Part shown: positions 26,714 through 35,281 of the stretch, one piece after another
How positions within the stretch are numbered: position 1 is the first letter of the stretch
How the letters are laid out: each line of letters starts with the position of its first letter
DNA from: Chitinophaga skermanii
GTDB lineage: Bacteria; Bacteroidota; Bacteroidia; Chitinophagales; Chitinophagaceae
Length of the DNA: 64,000 nucleotides
Reading direction: 5' to 3'
Assembly: GCF_003259335.1 (NCBI RefSeq)
Contig: NZ_QLLL01000011.1
Location: 62,001 to 126,000 of the forward strand
The notes under the pieces: generated by a model
The model's input: the letters and a program-made list of their open reading frames with translations, nothing else
Databases searched by the model: none
What the model was told of the DNA's origin: nothing
Made by a program: the position numbers and the translations under genes

Positions 26714-27457
26714 ATGAAGTGGAGAACCCTATCCCTCATACTTACTGCCATTGTGGTGGTAGCGGTAGCTTGCACAAAAGCTGACATCATCGAAGCCAAT
26801 AGTGGGAATAACCCGGGTGGCGGCGGTGGTACCGATACAACCGGTGTTCCTAACCCCGGTAACCCAGGCGGCGTAGTCCTCGATACAATCGTTCCTCCCG
26901 TTACGGGCGATGGTGCTTACTTGCCTTATAAAGTTGGCATGCAACTCAATTACGAAAGCTTCTCTGTTACTACACAAGGCGATCGTTATTATTACGATTC
27001 TATCATTACCAAGCGTATTGCCGATAGCACCGTAGATGGTGTGAAATATATTACCATGAAACGTACACAAGGCACTTGGGATTCTACCGTGTTCGCCCGC
27101 TACGATACTAAGTCTTATTACCAGTTAGAAGATTGGATTGATGTAAGCAATAATGGCGCAAAAACCCATTACCTTATGGATGTGATGTACCTATCTGAAA
27201 CACAAACAGAATGGAACCAAACTGTACAATTCGGCGTATGGAACCTTACATACCATTTCAAATTGGTAGGTAACAATGTGAATAAAACAATCGGTAAAAA
27301 GGTATTTAAAAACGTAAAGGTGGTAGAAACCAGCTGGTTGAATTCCGATGGCTCTAAAACGCCTTATCATACCGTTTCTTTCGCACAAGGCTTCGGTATA
27401 CTAGAGATTGCCACCGGCACCGATACCACGCGCTTGAAGTCTTACTTCATTCCATAA
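26714..27457 (+). CDS. Lipoprotein of unknown function, second of a related pair
   Basis: The 247-residue protein has a signal ending in VVAVAC (Cys20). A glycine/proline/threonine-rich linker follows (~30-55, NNPGGGGGTDTTG...), then a beta-rich domain starting AYLPYKVGMQLNYES. The end TDTTRLKSYFIP matches the tail of the previous gene, and both share patterns such as YY.I..TG and a central KTHYLMD-type strand. It has its own promoter box, so the two copies may be controlled separately. No function is recognised. Confidence 0.75.
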   Translation: MKWRTLSLILTAIVVVAVACTKADIIEANSGNNPGGGGGTDTTGVPNPGNPGGVVLDTIVPPVTGDGAYLPYKVGMQLNYESFSVTTQGDRYYYDSIITKRIADSTVDGVKYITMKRTQGTWDSTVFARYDTKSYYQLEDWIDVSNNGAKTHYLMDVMYLSETQTEWNQTVQFGVWNLTYHFKLVGNNVNKTIGKKVFKNVKVVETSWLNSDGSKTPYHTVSFAQGFGILEIATGTDTTRLKSYFIP

Positions 27458-27490
27458 TGCTCATTTTTCGATCGCAATAGATATAAACTT

Positions 27491-27517
27491 AAAAGAGGCC
27501 ACTTTAGGCCTCTTTTG
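27491..27517 (+). terminator. Terminator of the lipoprotein gene
   Basis: A perfect 10-bp stem, AAAAGAGGCC (27491-27500) / GGCCTCTTTT (27507-27516), with a 6-base loop. Confidence 0.9.
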
Positions 27518-27560
27518 TATTACGCTGTATATGTTTGCTAGTATCAATTTAGTTAGCTAG

Positions 27561-27692
27561 CCTATCCCGAGCCTATCCCGAGCCTATCCTCTGCCTATCT
27601 CTAGCCTATCCTTACCCTATCTAAACCCTAGTACCAGCCTATCTTTACCCTATCAAAAGCCTATCTTTTGCCTATCTCGACCCAAGCCCACA
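27561..27692 (+). repeat. Array C: twelve units at 11-bp pitch, CCTATC core
   Basis: CCTAT-type units start at 27561, 27572, 27583, 27594, 27605, 27616, 27627, 27638, 27649, 27660, 27671 and 27682, with no slip in pitch. Ten units keep CCTATC and then vary: for example CCTATCCCGAG, CCTATCCTCTG, CCTATCTAAAC, CCTATCAAAAG, CCTATCTTTTG. The unit at 27627 (CCTAGTACCAG) and the last one are mutated. The array lies between two converging genes. Confidence 0.9.
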
Positions 27693-27758
27693 CACGATAT
27701 AAGCTATTCCTATATTCATAATAGCAATCATTATCACGGAGATATAACGGTTTTGAGA

Positions 27759-29060
27759 TCAGTACGATTTATACAATTTCATCAAAAATGCTTCCGTAGC
27801 ACGGCGCACATTTGTAGCTGTATCGTGGTGGTTGTTGACTAAAATGCTGAACACCAAGGTTTTGCCTTTAACAGTAGTTAAATAACCGCTTAAGGCTACA
27901 CAGCCATTGAGCGTTCCCGTTTTTGCATGTACTGCGTTGGGTGCTTCCTTAAAGTAAGCGCGTAATGTTCCTTTACCGCCGGTCGGTAAAATTTGATACA
28001 AACGCTCTTTAGGGTAGGCAGCATACATTTTCTGCAATACGGCAGCAAAATCTTCCGGCGTAAACAGGTTGTAACGCGATAAACCGGAGCCATCTACCCA
28101 TTGTGGTGGCTGTGGTAAATCGGCAAGGGAAGTAGCCAGCATTTGCTGTATTACTTTCCGGGTGGAAATAGTATCCAGTAGTTTCGACGATACCATCATC
28201 AATGTTTGCTCTGCGAAGAAGTTATCGCTGTGTTGCATTAAGGGTGCTAGCATTGAATCGGATGGTACGCTGTAGAGGATTTGTGTTGATAATGATGTAG
28301 GAAGCAAGGTGCTGTATACATGTACCGGTTTTTTCAGCGTGTCTTGTAATAACTTGGCTACATCGGCTAAAGTGCCCGTTATAAAGGGTACTTCGCCTTC
28401 TAATGAGGAAGTGTCGTTAGGGTTGTATTGAAAATAGAATTCGTTCGTACGCTCGTTACGGCCGGCATTGGGGGCTGTGAACTTTACATCTTTTTCCACG
28501 CGAAGGGGGAATTTCGGGTAGTAATTCAGTTCACCCTTCTTCCAATTTATCCAAGTAATGTTGCCATATACAGGTAACTCGTTCCGCTCGGGTTGATAAT
28601 AATCTGCATAGTCACTCCAAGCCCATCCCGGTCCAAATCGTTCATTCTCATTCACACCCGCTACCAAGTATATACGTTTATACGTAGCCGTTAGCTTCGC
28701 TAGTAATGGTTGATAGGTAAAATCGGGATGCAAAAACGTAGGGTCGCCCATGCCTTTTAACCAAATGGCTGTATCATTCTCATAATACCGCACGGTGGGC
28801 AACGAATCGCCCAAGTGTTGCAGCGCTGTGTACAGGGTAATGAGTTTAGTATTAGAGGCGGGTTGAAAGAATTTGTTCGACTGGTAAGCGTAAATGGGTT
28901 TTGCTTCGCCTACTTCTGCTATATATACCCCGGTATGCGCATTTGCCAATGCCTTGCTTTCTAACATTTCTTCTGCCCATTTCTTCACTTGCTTCGTTTG
29001 CGCATGTGCAGCGCCTGTACCCAATAACAAGGCCGCCAGTAGTATATGCTTATATCTCAT
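27759..29060 (-). CDS. dacB: D-alanyl-D-alanine carboxypeptidase/endopeptidase (PBP4, S13 family)
   Basis: The 433-residue periplasmic protein has a signal peptide (cleavage near Ala20-Gln21). The penicillin-binding triad is visible: SxxK in PASNTKLITLY (~67-77), SxN in MQHSDNFFAEQ (~276-286) and KTG in VHAKTGTLNGC (~382-392). It should trim or cut peptidoglycan cross-links. The length is typical. It has no strong terminator of its own in the 300 bp after it, where array C lies. It follows the Gfo/Idh gene on the same strand, but a terminator separates the two. Confidence 0.93.
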   Translation of the reverse strand: MRYKHILLAALLLGTGAAHAQTKQVKKWAEEMLESKALANAHTGVYIAEVGEAKPIYAYQSNKFFQPASNTKLITLYTALQHLGDSLPTVRYYENDTAIWLKGMGDPTFLHPDFTYQPLLAKLTATYKRIYLVAGVNENERFGPGWAWSDYADYYQPERNELPVYGNITWINWKKGELNYYPKFPLRVEKDVKFTAPNAGRNERTNEFYFQYNPNDTSSLEGEVPFITGTLADVAKLLQDTLKKPVHVYSTLLPTSLSTQILYSVPSDSMLAPLMQHSDNFFAEQTLMMVSSKLLDTISTRKVIQQMLATSLADLPQPPQWVDGSGLSRYNLFTPEDFAAVLQKMYAAYPKERLYQILPTGGKGTLRAYFKEAPNAVHAKTGTLNGCVALSGYLTTVKGKTLVFSILVNNHHDTATNVRRATEAFLMKLYKSY

Positions 29061-29086
29061 GTGGATGGTATTCGTTCCAATAAAAA

Positions 29087-29111
29087 ACAGCAGCCCTTGG
29101 GAGGCTGCTGC
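29087..29111 (-). terminator. Terminator of the Gfo/Idh gene
   Basis: An 8-bp stem (CAGCAGCC 29088-29095 / GGCTGCTG 29103-29110) is followed on the minus strand by a T-run (A-run 29082-29087 on plus). Confidence 0.85.
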
Positions 29112-29133
29112 ACAATATATCTAATATTCTTTA

Positions 29134-30462
29134 TTAACTAAAGTACTTCGTTACGCCTGGTTTAGCATACGCATAGAAACCGTTTTCGTCTGGCAATACC
29201 GGCGGTGGCGCATCAAATGCATACACTTTCGGGTGAATATCGATACCAGAGTTTAAGGCTTGTGCGTAAGGAATTACCTGGCCTGAATAAGTAGCCATAC
29301 GGCCAATTATCGCCGATAATGTAGCTTCTGCTCCACGCTCTGCATCTGCAAATTTGTATTCGCGCTTCGCGATGGCTGCAAATAACTCGTCGTGCTCGGT
29401 TTGATAAGGGTTGTTTTCTTTCTTCTTATCGAATTGATACAACACTTTGCCTTTATGATCGAGGATAACAGCGCGGTCGCCGATAATACGACCTTTTGTA
29501 CCCACAATCTCCTCATCTACACGGCTAGCGGCATCTTTCCAGTGGCGACACTGGCTGTTCATAACCACCTCGTTTTTATAACGGTACTCAACATAGTGGT
29601 GATCGTAAATCTCGCCATATTCCTTGCCCGTACGTACTGCACGGCCACCCATACCTACTGCTGTTGCAGGCGCCTGGCCCATAAACCAGTTGCTCACATC
29701 AATATTGTGGATATGTTGCTCTACAATATGATCGCCACAAAGCCAGTTGAAGTAATACCAGTTACGCATTTGGTATTCCATTTCGGTTTGATTAGGCTTA
29801 CGCGGGTTCATCCACAAAGCGCCTTGGTTCCACCAAACCTGTGTAGATAAAATATCGCCGATTATACCATCTTGGAAACGTTTGTACAACTCGCGGTAAG
29901 AGTTCTGGTACCTTCTTTGTAAGCCAACTACAACGTTCAATTTCTTTTGTTTCGCGATAGCTGCGGCATCCAATACACGTTTAATACCTGCCGGGTCAGT
30001 AGCTACCGGCTTTTCCATAAATACGTGCTTGTTTTGACGAATGGCTTCTTCGAAGTGAATAGGGCGGAAGCCTGGAGGGGTGGTTAAAATAACCACATCG
30101 GCCAAAGCTATGGCTTGCTTATAGCCATCGAAGCCTACGAATTTATTTTCTCCAACGTTTACACGGTTAGCTTTGCCTTCCAATGCTTCGTTGATATTAC
30201 TTAAACTGCTGGCAATTCTGTCGGCAAAGGCATCGGCCATTGCTACTAATTGCACATTTTGCGTAGTGCTAAGCGCTTGTACAGCGGCACCTGTTCCACG
30301 GCCACCGCAACCGATCAAAGCAATTTTGATCACGTCATCGGCACCAGAGAAATAATTCGCAGAAGAGAATAAAGGCGCGGCCATTAAGCCTCCAGCGATT
30401 AAAGAAGATTGTTTCATGAAAGCCCTGCGGCTTTTGTGGAAATTTTGATTTGAGTTATCCAT
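29134..30462 (-). CDS. Tat-exported Gfo/Idh/MocA family oxidoreductase
   Basis: The 442-residue protein starts MDNSNQNFHKSRRAFMKQSSLIAGGLMAAP, a twin-arginine signal, so it would be folded with its NAD(P) cofactor before export. The Rossmann site is IKIALIGCGGRGTGAAVQAL (~50-69). The catalytic lysine is in HVFMEKPVATDP (the EKP motif), and a C-terminal substrate domain with WNQGALWMNPRKPNQTEMEYQMRNWYYFNWLCGDHIVEQHIHN follows. It probably works on a sugar or cyclitol. It lies 67 bp after the SUMF1-like gene, in one unit. The start at 30462 is chosen because the Tat signal begins there. Confidence 0.88.
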   Translation of the reverse strand: MDNSNQNFHKSRRAFMKQSSLIAGGLMAAPLFSSANYFSGADDVIKIALIGCGGRGTGAAVQALSTTQNVQLVAMADAFADRIASSLSNINEALEGKANRVNVGENKFVGFDGYKQAIALADVVILTTPPGFRPIHFEEAIRQNKHVFMEKPVATDPAGIKRVLDAAAIAKQKKLNVVVGLQRRYQNSYRELYKRFQDGIIGDILSTQVWWNQGALWMNPRKPNQTEMEYQMRNWYYFNWLCGDHIVEQHIHNIDVSNWFMGQAPATAVGMGGRAVRTGKEYGEIYDHHYVEYRYKNEVVMNSQCRHWKDAASRVDEEIVGTKGRIIGDRAVILDHKGKVLYQFDKKKENNPYQTEHDELFAAIAKREYKFADAERGAEATLSAIIGRMATYSGQVIPYAQALNSGIDIHPKVYAFDAPPPVLPDENGFYAYAKPGVTKYFS

Positions 30463-30529
30463 GACAACTGTTTTGTGCCGGTATACGGCCGATTGGTGAA
30501 ATAGATTAAGACGTTCTGGGTTGAAATAT

Positions 30530-31498
30530 TTAGCGAGCGCCGATGAATTTGTTGATGGCGTCTTCAAAAAATTGCTGCGCTTCTTCTTTTGTTGGTTGAT
30601 CTTTCGGACTCACCAAGCGGAACCCAATAAAGGGAGAATCCGCGTTCCACCATTTAGACTTCGGGATTTGTGGATCACGACGGTTCCAATTGATGTCGGA
30701 TTTCAAACGGGCGGCGCTGCGTAAGCTTCGCGCATCGTCTTGAAAATGGCCGCCTTTGATTGTTCTCGGCGTTTTAGTAGTGGCTTTGAGTACCGGGTTG
30801 TTTGCGTCTACTTTTGTGAAGTATTGCTCGTCGTACTGGTCCATCGTCCACTCGGCTACGTTGCCTAGCATATCGTACAAACCCCAAGCATTCGGTTTTT
30901 TCTGGCCAACTTTGTGATACACGTTGCCGCTATTGGCCTTGTACCACGCATAGTCGCCTAATGCTGCCGAATCGTTTCCAAAGTTATACGGCGTGCTTGC
31001 ACCTGCGCGGCAGGCATATTCCCACTCGGCTTCAGTAGGAAGGCGGTAGAAGATACCCGTTTTCTCGTATAGCCAACGACAGTACATTAATGCACCATAC
31101 TGGCTCATAGAGTTAGCTGGGAAGCCACCCGATTTACCCATACCAAGGGTAAGATCGATATACGGTGGACTAGGGCGCGTCATCCCATCTGGCAAAGGAG
31201 ATTTGTCCTTTTCTTCATCTGCATATACATCGTACGCATCGAAGGTTACTTCGTGGGTACCGATGAAGAAGGGAGCAAGTGTAACTTTCTTTTGCGGTCC
31301 TTCGTTGGAATTCCTGCTCTTTTCAGTGCTAGGGCTACCCATGAGGAATTCGCCTCCTTGGATGGCTTGCATCTTAAAGGATACTTGCGTACCTGGGATG
31401 GTTTGTGTATAAGCTTCGAACGGCTTACCGGTGTTTGTTTGTGCTAATAGTGTGGCCGGGATGAACCCGCCAAGGAACAATAAGGTGGACTTTTTCAT
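30530..31498 (-). CDS. Secreted SUMF1/FGE-like (C-type lectin fold) protein without the catalytic cysteines
   Basis: The 322-residue protein has a signal peptide (cleavage near Ala19-Gln20) and a complete SUMF1 domain: GGEFLMGSP (~48-56), FFIGTHEVTFDAY, YRLPTEAEWEYACRAG (~153-168), NAWGLYDMLGNVAEWTMDQY and FIGFRLV. Formylglycine-generating enzymes need a cysteine pair near the final 'GGS..C....C' region. Here that place reads RTIKGGHFQDDARSLRSAAR and holds no cysteine, so sulfatase activation is unlikely. Many Bacteroidota use this fold as a structural or binding protein (GldJ/GldK are relatives). It is the first gene before the Gfo/Idh enzyme. Confidence 0.87.
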   Translation of the reverse strand: MKKSTLLFLGGFIPATLLAQTNTGKPFEAYTQTIPGTQVSFKMQAIQGGEFLMGSPSTEKSRNSNEGPQKKVTLAPFFIGTHEVTFDAYDVYADEEKDKSPLPDGMTRPSPPYIDLTLGMGKSGGFPANSMSQYGALMYCRWLYEKTGIFYRLPTEAEWEYACRAGASTPYNFGNDSAALGDYAWYKANSGNVYHKVGQKKPNAWGLYDMLGNVAEWTMDQYDEQYFTKVDANNPVLKATTKTPRTIKGGHFQDDARSLRSAARLKSDINWNRRDPQIPKSKWWNADSPFIGFRLVSPKDQPTKEEAQQFFEDAINKFIGAR

Positions 31499-31720
31499 TT
31501 CTCGCTGTCTGGAACTTATACTATAGTGTGTGGATGGTGAATTTATATAAAGCTAGGAGAACTTGCAATATCTTTTCCTTGAAAGGTAGAATATGGCAAA
31601 AAGTGGATAATAATCGTCCATAACTCGTCAATATTTCATTGAACGGTAACCACAAAAAGCGATTATATTTATATTTTACGCACAACTATCAAACCTTCTA
31701 TTAAACCAAGTTCCACGTTT

Positions 31721-32653
31721 ATGGAAAGAAGAAAATTTTTGCAACAAAGCACCCTTGCGGGTTTATCGAGCCTGGCATTTGGTTCGGCCGTTGCCAACAC
31801 TGTTGCCAAGGAAGATGAAAAACCAGCAGCAGCCAACACGTTCAATTTAAATTATGCACCGCACGACGGCATGTTTACCAACACCGTAGGCAAAGATTTC
31901 CTCGACCAAATTAAATACATGCACGAACAAGGTTTCCGTGCCATTGAAGACAATGGTATGATGGGCCGCGACGTAGCACTGCAAGAGAAAATCGGTAACC
32001 TGCTCGCCAAGTTAAATATGACTATGGGTGTATTTGTGATCGATGCCGGCGATAACTGGAAAACCTCGCTTACAACTGGTAAGGCAGAGTTTTTGGATCG
32101 TTTCTTAGCAGAATGTAAGAAAGCCGTAGAAGTAGCGAAACGTGTAAATGCCAAATGGATGACGGTGGTACCTGGTTACTTCGAAAGAAGATTGCCGATC
32201 GGTATCCAAACCGGCCATGTGATCGACGCATTACGCCGTGGCTCCGAAATCTTAGAGAAACACAACCTTACAATGGTACTTGAGCCGCTGAGTGATAACC
32301 CCGATTTATTCCTTCGCACTTCCGATCAAACCTTCGAAATTTGTAGAGCCGTGAATAGCCCTTCTTGCAAAATATTGTTCGACATCTACCACATGCAACG
32401 CAACGAAGGACATATAATTGAGCATATGAACTGGGCTTGGGAAGAAATTGCCTACATCCAAATAGGCGATAATCCTGGTCGTAAAGAACCTACTACCGGT
32501 GAAATCAACTACAAAAACGTATTCAAGCATATCTATAATAAAGGCTTCAAAGGCGTATGTGGTATGGAGCATGGCATAAGCTTACCTGGCAAAGAAGGAG
32601 AAGCACGCCTAGTACAAGCTTATAGAGAAGTGGATAATTTTTTATCGAAGTAA
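31721..32653 (+). CDS. Tat-exported TIM-barrel protein, hydroxypyruvate isomerase-like
   Basis: The 310-residue protein starts MERRKFLQQSTLAGLSSLAFGSAVA, a twin-arginine-like export signal. The rest is an AP endonuclease 2-type TIM barrel: LNYAPHDGMF (~48-57), GFRAIEDNGMMGRD, LTMVLEPLSDNPDLFL (~185-200; Glu ligand), CKILFDIYHMQRNEGHI (Asp-His ligands), YIQIGDNPGR and GVCGMEHG (last Glu ligand). The ligands for a divalent metal look complete. It probably acts on a keto-sugar or hydroxypyruvate-like compound. The SGNH hydrolase gene follows after 15 bp. Confidence 0.88.
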   Translation: MERRKFLQQSTLAGLSSLAFGSAVANTVAKEDEKPAAANTFNLNYAPHDGMFTNTVGKDFLDQIKYMHEQGFRAIEDNGMMGRDVALQEKIGNLLAKLNMTMGVFVIDAGDNWKTSLTTGKAEFLDRFLAECKKAVEVAKRVNAKWMTVVPGYFERRLPIGIQTGHVIDALRRGSEILEKHNLTMVLEPLSDNPDLFLRTSDQTFEICRAVNSPSCKILFDIYHMQRNEGHIIEHMNWAWEEIAYIQIGDNPGRKEPTTGEINYKNVFKHIYNKGFKGVCGMEHGISLPGKEGEARLVQAYREVDNFLSK

Positions 32654-32668
32654 AACATTGATCGTACA

Positions 32669-33316
32669 ATGAAAAGTTTACAAAGATTACTCCTCTGCTT
32701 AGTAGCGCTCGCCTTCATTGGCACCGCCTGCGCACAGCAAAAACAAAAAGGAAAAGTAAAAGTGGCCTGTATTGGTGATAGTATCACCGAAGGCTGGGGT
32801 TTAGGCGATAGTACCTATCCTGCACATTTACAACGCTTATTGGGTGAAGCTTACGAGGTAAAGAACTATGGTATCGGGGCAAGAACTTTGCTTGCTAAAG
32901 GTGATTACCCATATTCTAAAGAAGCGAAATTCCAAGACGCGCAAAACTGGGAACCGAACATTGTTATCATTAAGTTGGGTACCAATGATACGAAACCACA
33001 AAACTGGAAGTATAAAGATGATTTCATCAACGACTATAAAGCATTTATTGCCAAGTTGAAATCAGTGCCTTCCAAACCTAAGATTTACATCTGTTATCCT
33101 ATCCCAGTATTCAAAGATAACTTCGGTATCCGCGAATCAGTATTGAAAGACGAAATGATCCCCATGATTAAATCCATTGCAGATGAAACAGGTGTGAAGT
33201 TGATTGATTTATATACGCCTATGTTGCCATACGGTAACTTGGTGCCCGATGGAGTACATCCTAATCGAACAGGAACTTATTACCTGGCCGAAGCAGTGTA
33301 TAAAGCCATTAAATAA
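32669..33316 (+). CDS. Secreted SGNH/GDSL hydrolase
   Basis: The 215-residue protein has a signal peptide with a possible lipobox (GTAC, residues 18-21) or cleavage near Ala-Cys-Ala-Gln. SGNH blocks are present: block I VACIGDSITEGWG (Ser nucleophile), block II NYGIGARTLL, block III IIKLGTNDTKP (Asn) and block V VPDGVHPNRTG (Asp/His). It should be an esterase, perhaps a sugar-ester deacetylase or sialate esterase. It shares a transcript with the TIM-barrel gene, which suggests both act on the same imported or outer carbohydrate. Confidence 0.9.
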   Translation: MKSLQRLLLCLVALAFIGTACAQQKQKGKVKVACIGDSITEGWGLGDSTYPAHLQRLLGEAYEVKNYGIGARTLLAKGDYPYSKEAKFQDAQNWEPNIVIIKLGTNDTKPQNWKYKDDFINDYKAFIAKLKSVPSKPKIYICYPIPVFKDNFGIRESVLKDEMIPMIKSIADETGVKLIDLYTPMLPYGNLVPDGVHPNRTGTYYLAEAVYKAIK

Positions 33317-33728
33317 ACGCATCACTACATACTAAAACGGGTGTGCCTTCTTGTAGGTACGCCCTTTTTTCTTTCATACAATAACGCTATTTTCTCCTTG
33401 TATTATTTTGCTCTTTTTTAGAAGGAATGCGCCCGCTAATTTTCTAAAAAATTCATTTCATGAACGACTTTTTAGGACGAGAAATTGAAGATGATTTAAA
33501 TGCATTTTAAGGCCATTTCGGGCCGTTTTTAGACACGATCGATTGATGTTTGGATAAATGCGCTTGGGATATTTTAAGGGGCTGTATGAGGCTTATTTTG
33601 ACGTTTTTCTTGCCGTGTTTTACAGGGTTGATTTCTATGAGAAAGATATGTTGTAAGCCGCTACTGTAGGGGATTATAGAAAAATGAGTAGCAGTATGAA
33701 AGCAGTTTAAAGAGGCAATCGAGTGTGC

Positions 33729-33904
33729 GTAAGGTTTCTGTCGACTGAATGTCGACAAAAGGCTTACAAAGTGCCAGGAAACATAGGCATTTTGTCGGTG
33801 ATTTATCGGTGGAGAGTCGGTGAACTGTCGGTGAATACTTGGTAGAGAGTCGGAGAGGACTGGGTAAGATGTTGGTTTTGAATGAGTAGAAAGTGGAGGA
33901 TGGG
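33729..33904 (+). repeat. Array D: 11-bp-pitch repeat, TCGGTG core, with header (copy of array B)
   Basis: The header (33729-33767, TCGAC at 33741 and 33752) aligns without gaps with 3125-3163. After the same 43-bp step come units at 33795, 33806, 33817, 33828, 33839, 33850, 33861, 33872, 33883 and 33894. The first four begin TCGGTG; later ones decay (TTGGTAGAGAG, TCGGAGAGGAC, TGGGTAAGATG). Confidence 0.85.
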
Positions 33905-33991
33905 GGCGTGAAAATGAGCGTTTTTGGGGTTGGAATGGCGTTGTTAAAAAGAGAAAATAGTATTACAATGACGAGCTTCATGGTGAAAGTA

Positions 33992-34024
33992 AAAGCCGCA
34001 TCTACATCGTAGATGCGGCTTTAT
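33992..34024. terminator. Strong hairpin terminator after the alpha/beta hydrolase gene
   Basis: A 14-bp stem (33992-34005 / 34009-34022) with a 3-base loop sits just past the stop of the minus-strand gene at 34029. Confidence 0.85.
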
Positions 34025-34028
34025 GTTT

Positions 34029-34907
34029 TTATAAATTCAATTGCTGCAACCAAGTTATGCACAGTTGCGGCCATGTATTTAATACTTTATCGGTAGGTGC
34101 CATGCCGTACCCATGCCCGCCATGATCATAAATATGCATGCTGGCCGGGATGTTATGAGCCCGTAAAGCGTTATAGAAAAAAATGCTGTTTTCTACCGGC
34201 ACAGCTTTATCGTCGGTAGAATGTATTAACATCGTTGGTGGCGTTTCAGCACTTACACGTTTGTCGGTCGACAGTGAATCGGCCATTGCCACGCTGTAGT
34301 TTTTACCGAGTAACATTTCTGCGCTATAGGCATGTTTGAAATCGGTGTTAAGGCTGATAACTGGGTAAACCAACACGGCGAAAGCCGGGCGAGAACTGAA
34401 TTGCAAGGCGAGATCGGTACTGTTAGGCTGCGCAGGGGAAATGATAGTGGCTAGTGAAGAAGCCAAGTGGCCACCCGCGGAAAAACCCAATACGCCCACT
34501 TTTGCAGGATCGATGTTATAATCTTTTGCATGGGATTTTATATAGCGAATAGCCGTTGTTGCATCATTCCATTGTGCAGGATAGGTAGATCCTTGTTGGT
34601 CGCCATCATTCAAACGGTACTTTAACACAAAAGCATCGTACCCGTGATCGTTAAAGAATTTGGCAACATCCTTTCCTTCGTGGTTTACGGCTAACTTGGT
34701 ATATGCTCCACCCGGGCAAATAAGTACCGCCGTAGTGCTACGATTGCTTGCCTTGGATTTGTAATAATCTAGGTGAGGTGCATCACTGATTTTCTCAGCG
34801 CCGCCGATCTTTAACTGCTGACCAGGGTATAATATAATTCTTTCTTGCGCCATAACTTGTACCATCAACACCAGTATACACACACCGGTGAATAAAACTT
34901 TTTTCAT
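34029..34907 (-). CDS. Secreted alpha/beta hydrolase (BD-FAE/acetylxylan-esterase-like)
   Basis: The 292-residue protein has a signal peptide (cleavage near Ala20-Gln21). The fold is shown by TAVLICPGGAYTKLAVNHEGKDVAKFFNDHGYDAFVLKYRL (oxyanion GG), the nucleophile elbow GFSAGGHLAS (Ser in GxSxG), the acid in HSTDDKAVPVENS and the histidine in HIYDHGGHGYG. Such proteins are often feruloyl or acetyl esterases on plant polysaccharides. It lies 31 bp downstream of the Dabb gene and is probably in the same unit. Confidence 0.88.
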   Translation of the reverse strand: MKKVLFTGVCILVLMVQVMAQERIILYPGQQLKIGGAEKISDAPHLDYYKSKASNRSTTAVLICPGGAYTKLAVNHEGKDVAKFFNDHGYDAFVLKYRLNDGDQQGSTYPAQWNDATTAIRYIKSHAKDYNIDPAKVGVLGFSAGGHLASSLATIISPAQPNSTDLALQFSSRPAFAVLVYPVISLNTDFKHAYSAEMLLGKNYSVAMADSLSTDKRVSAETPPTMLIHSTDDKAVPVENSIFFYNALRAHNIPASMHIYDHGGHGYGMAPTDKVLNTWPQLCITWLQQLNL

Positions 34908-34938
34908 ACGTGGAATTTAAAGAAAAGACATTGGGAAA

Positions 34939-35250
34939 CTAGATAGAAACAGAGTCGAAAATCACCACCTTATCCCAATGACGGCTACATCTTTCAACGA
35001 AAGCCAAATGGGTGGGATGAACTTGGTACCTATCGTGTGCCTCCTGGTTCTCGAACACCGTTAATAAGCAATAGCTATAACTTTTATCAATCACCGGGCG
35101 ATCGGTATCTGCCGGCGTTCCCAAGTTAAAAACTTTAATTTCATCAATCGTAGCAAGGCTGCTAACACCCGCCTCGAAATCTTTAATTTCTTCAGGACTC
35201 AATCCTTTCTTCAAATAGAAATTAACAACGTGTACGAATTTTTTTGACAT
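34939..35250 (-). CDS. Dabb (stress-responsive alpha/beta barrel) protein
   Basis: The 103-residue protein contains KKFVHVVNFYLKKGLSPEEIKDFEAGVSSLATI, then YSYCLLTVFENQEAHDRYQVHPTHLAFVE, which is the Dabb dimeric ferredoxin-like fold. No catalytic role is known in most members. In Bacteroidota it often occurs beside sugar dehydrogenases and isomerases, as in this region. It has no signal peptide and is 31 bp from the esterase gene and 31 bp from the permease gene upstream, so all may share a transcript. Confidence 0.88.
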   Translation of the reverse strand: MSKKFVHVVNFYLKKGLSPEEIKDFEAGVSSLATIDEIKVFNLGTPADTDRPVIDKSYSYCLLTVFENQEAHDRYQVHPTHLAFVERCSRHWDKVVIFDSVSI

Positions 35251-35281
35251 ATGCTTTGTTTTCGAATCTAATAATGGTTCA

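Larger units (their letters stand above)
33317..34028. other. 712-bp gap: imperfect hairpin, array D, terminator
   Basis: The gap lies between converging genes. An imperfect hairpin with T-run (GGGTGTGCC / GGTACGCCC, ~33341-33370) may end the plus-strand unit. The stretch 33400-33700 shows nothing I can identify; array D fills 33729-33904; a strong hairpin closes at 34022. Confidence 0.6.

Noticed and set aside
27561-27692. Array C as a CRISPR array
   Set aside because: Units are 11 bp with no true spacers, and there is no leader or cas gene.
30530-31498. Active formylglycine-generating enzyme (sulfatase activator)
   Set aside because: The catalytic cysteine region has no cysteines, and no sulfatase gene is in the window.
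33460-33510. Tiny frame of about 16 codons (MNDFLGREIEDD...)
   Set aside because: Too short, without signal or upstream promoter; may be a remnant but cannot be supported.
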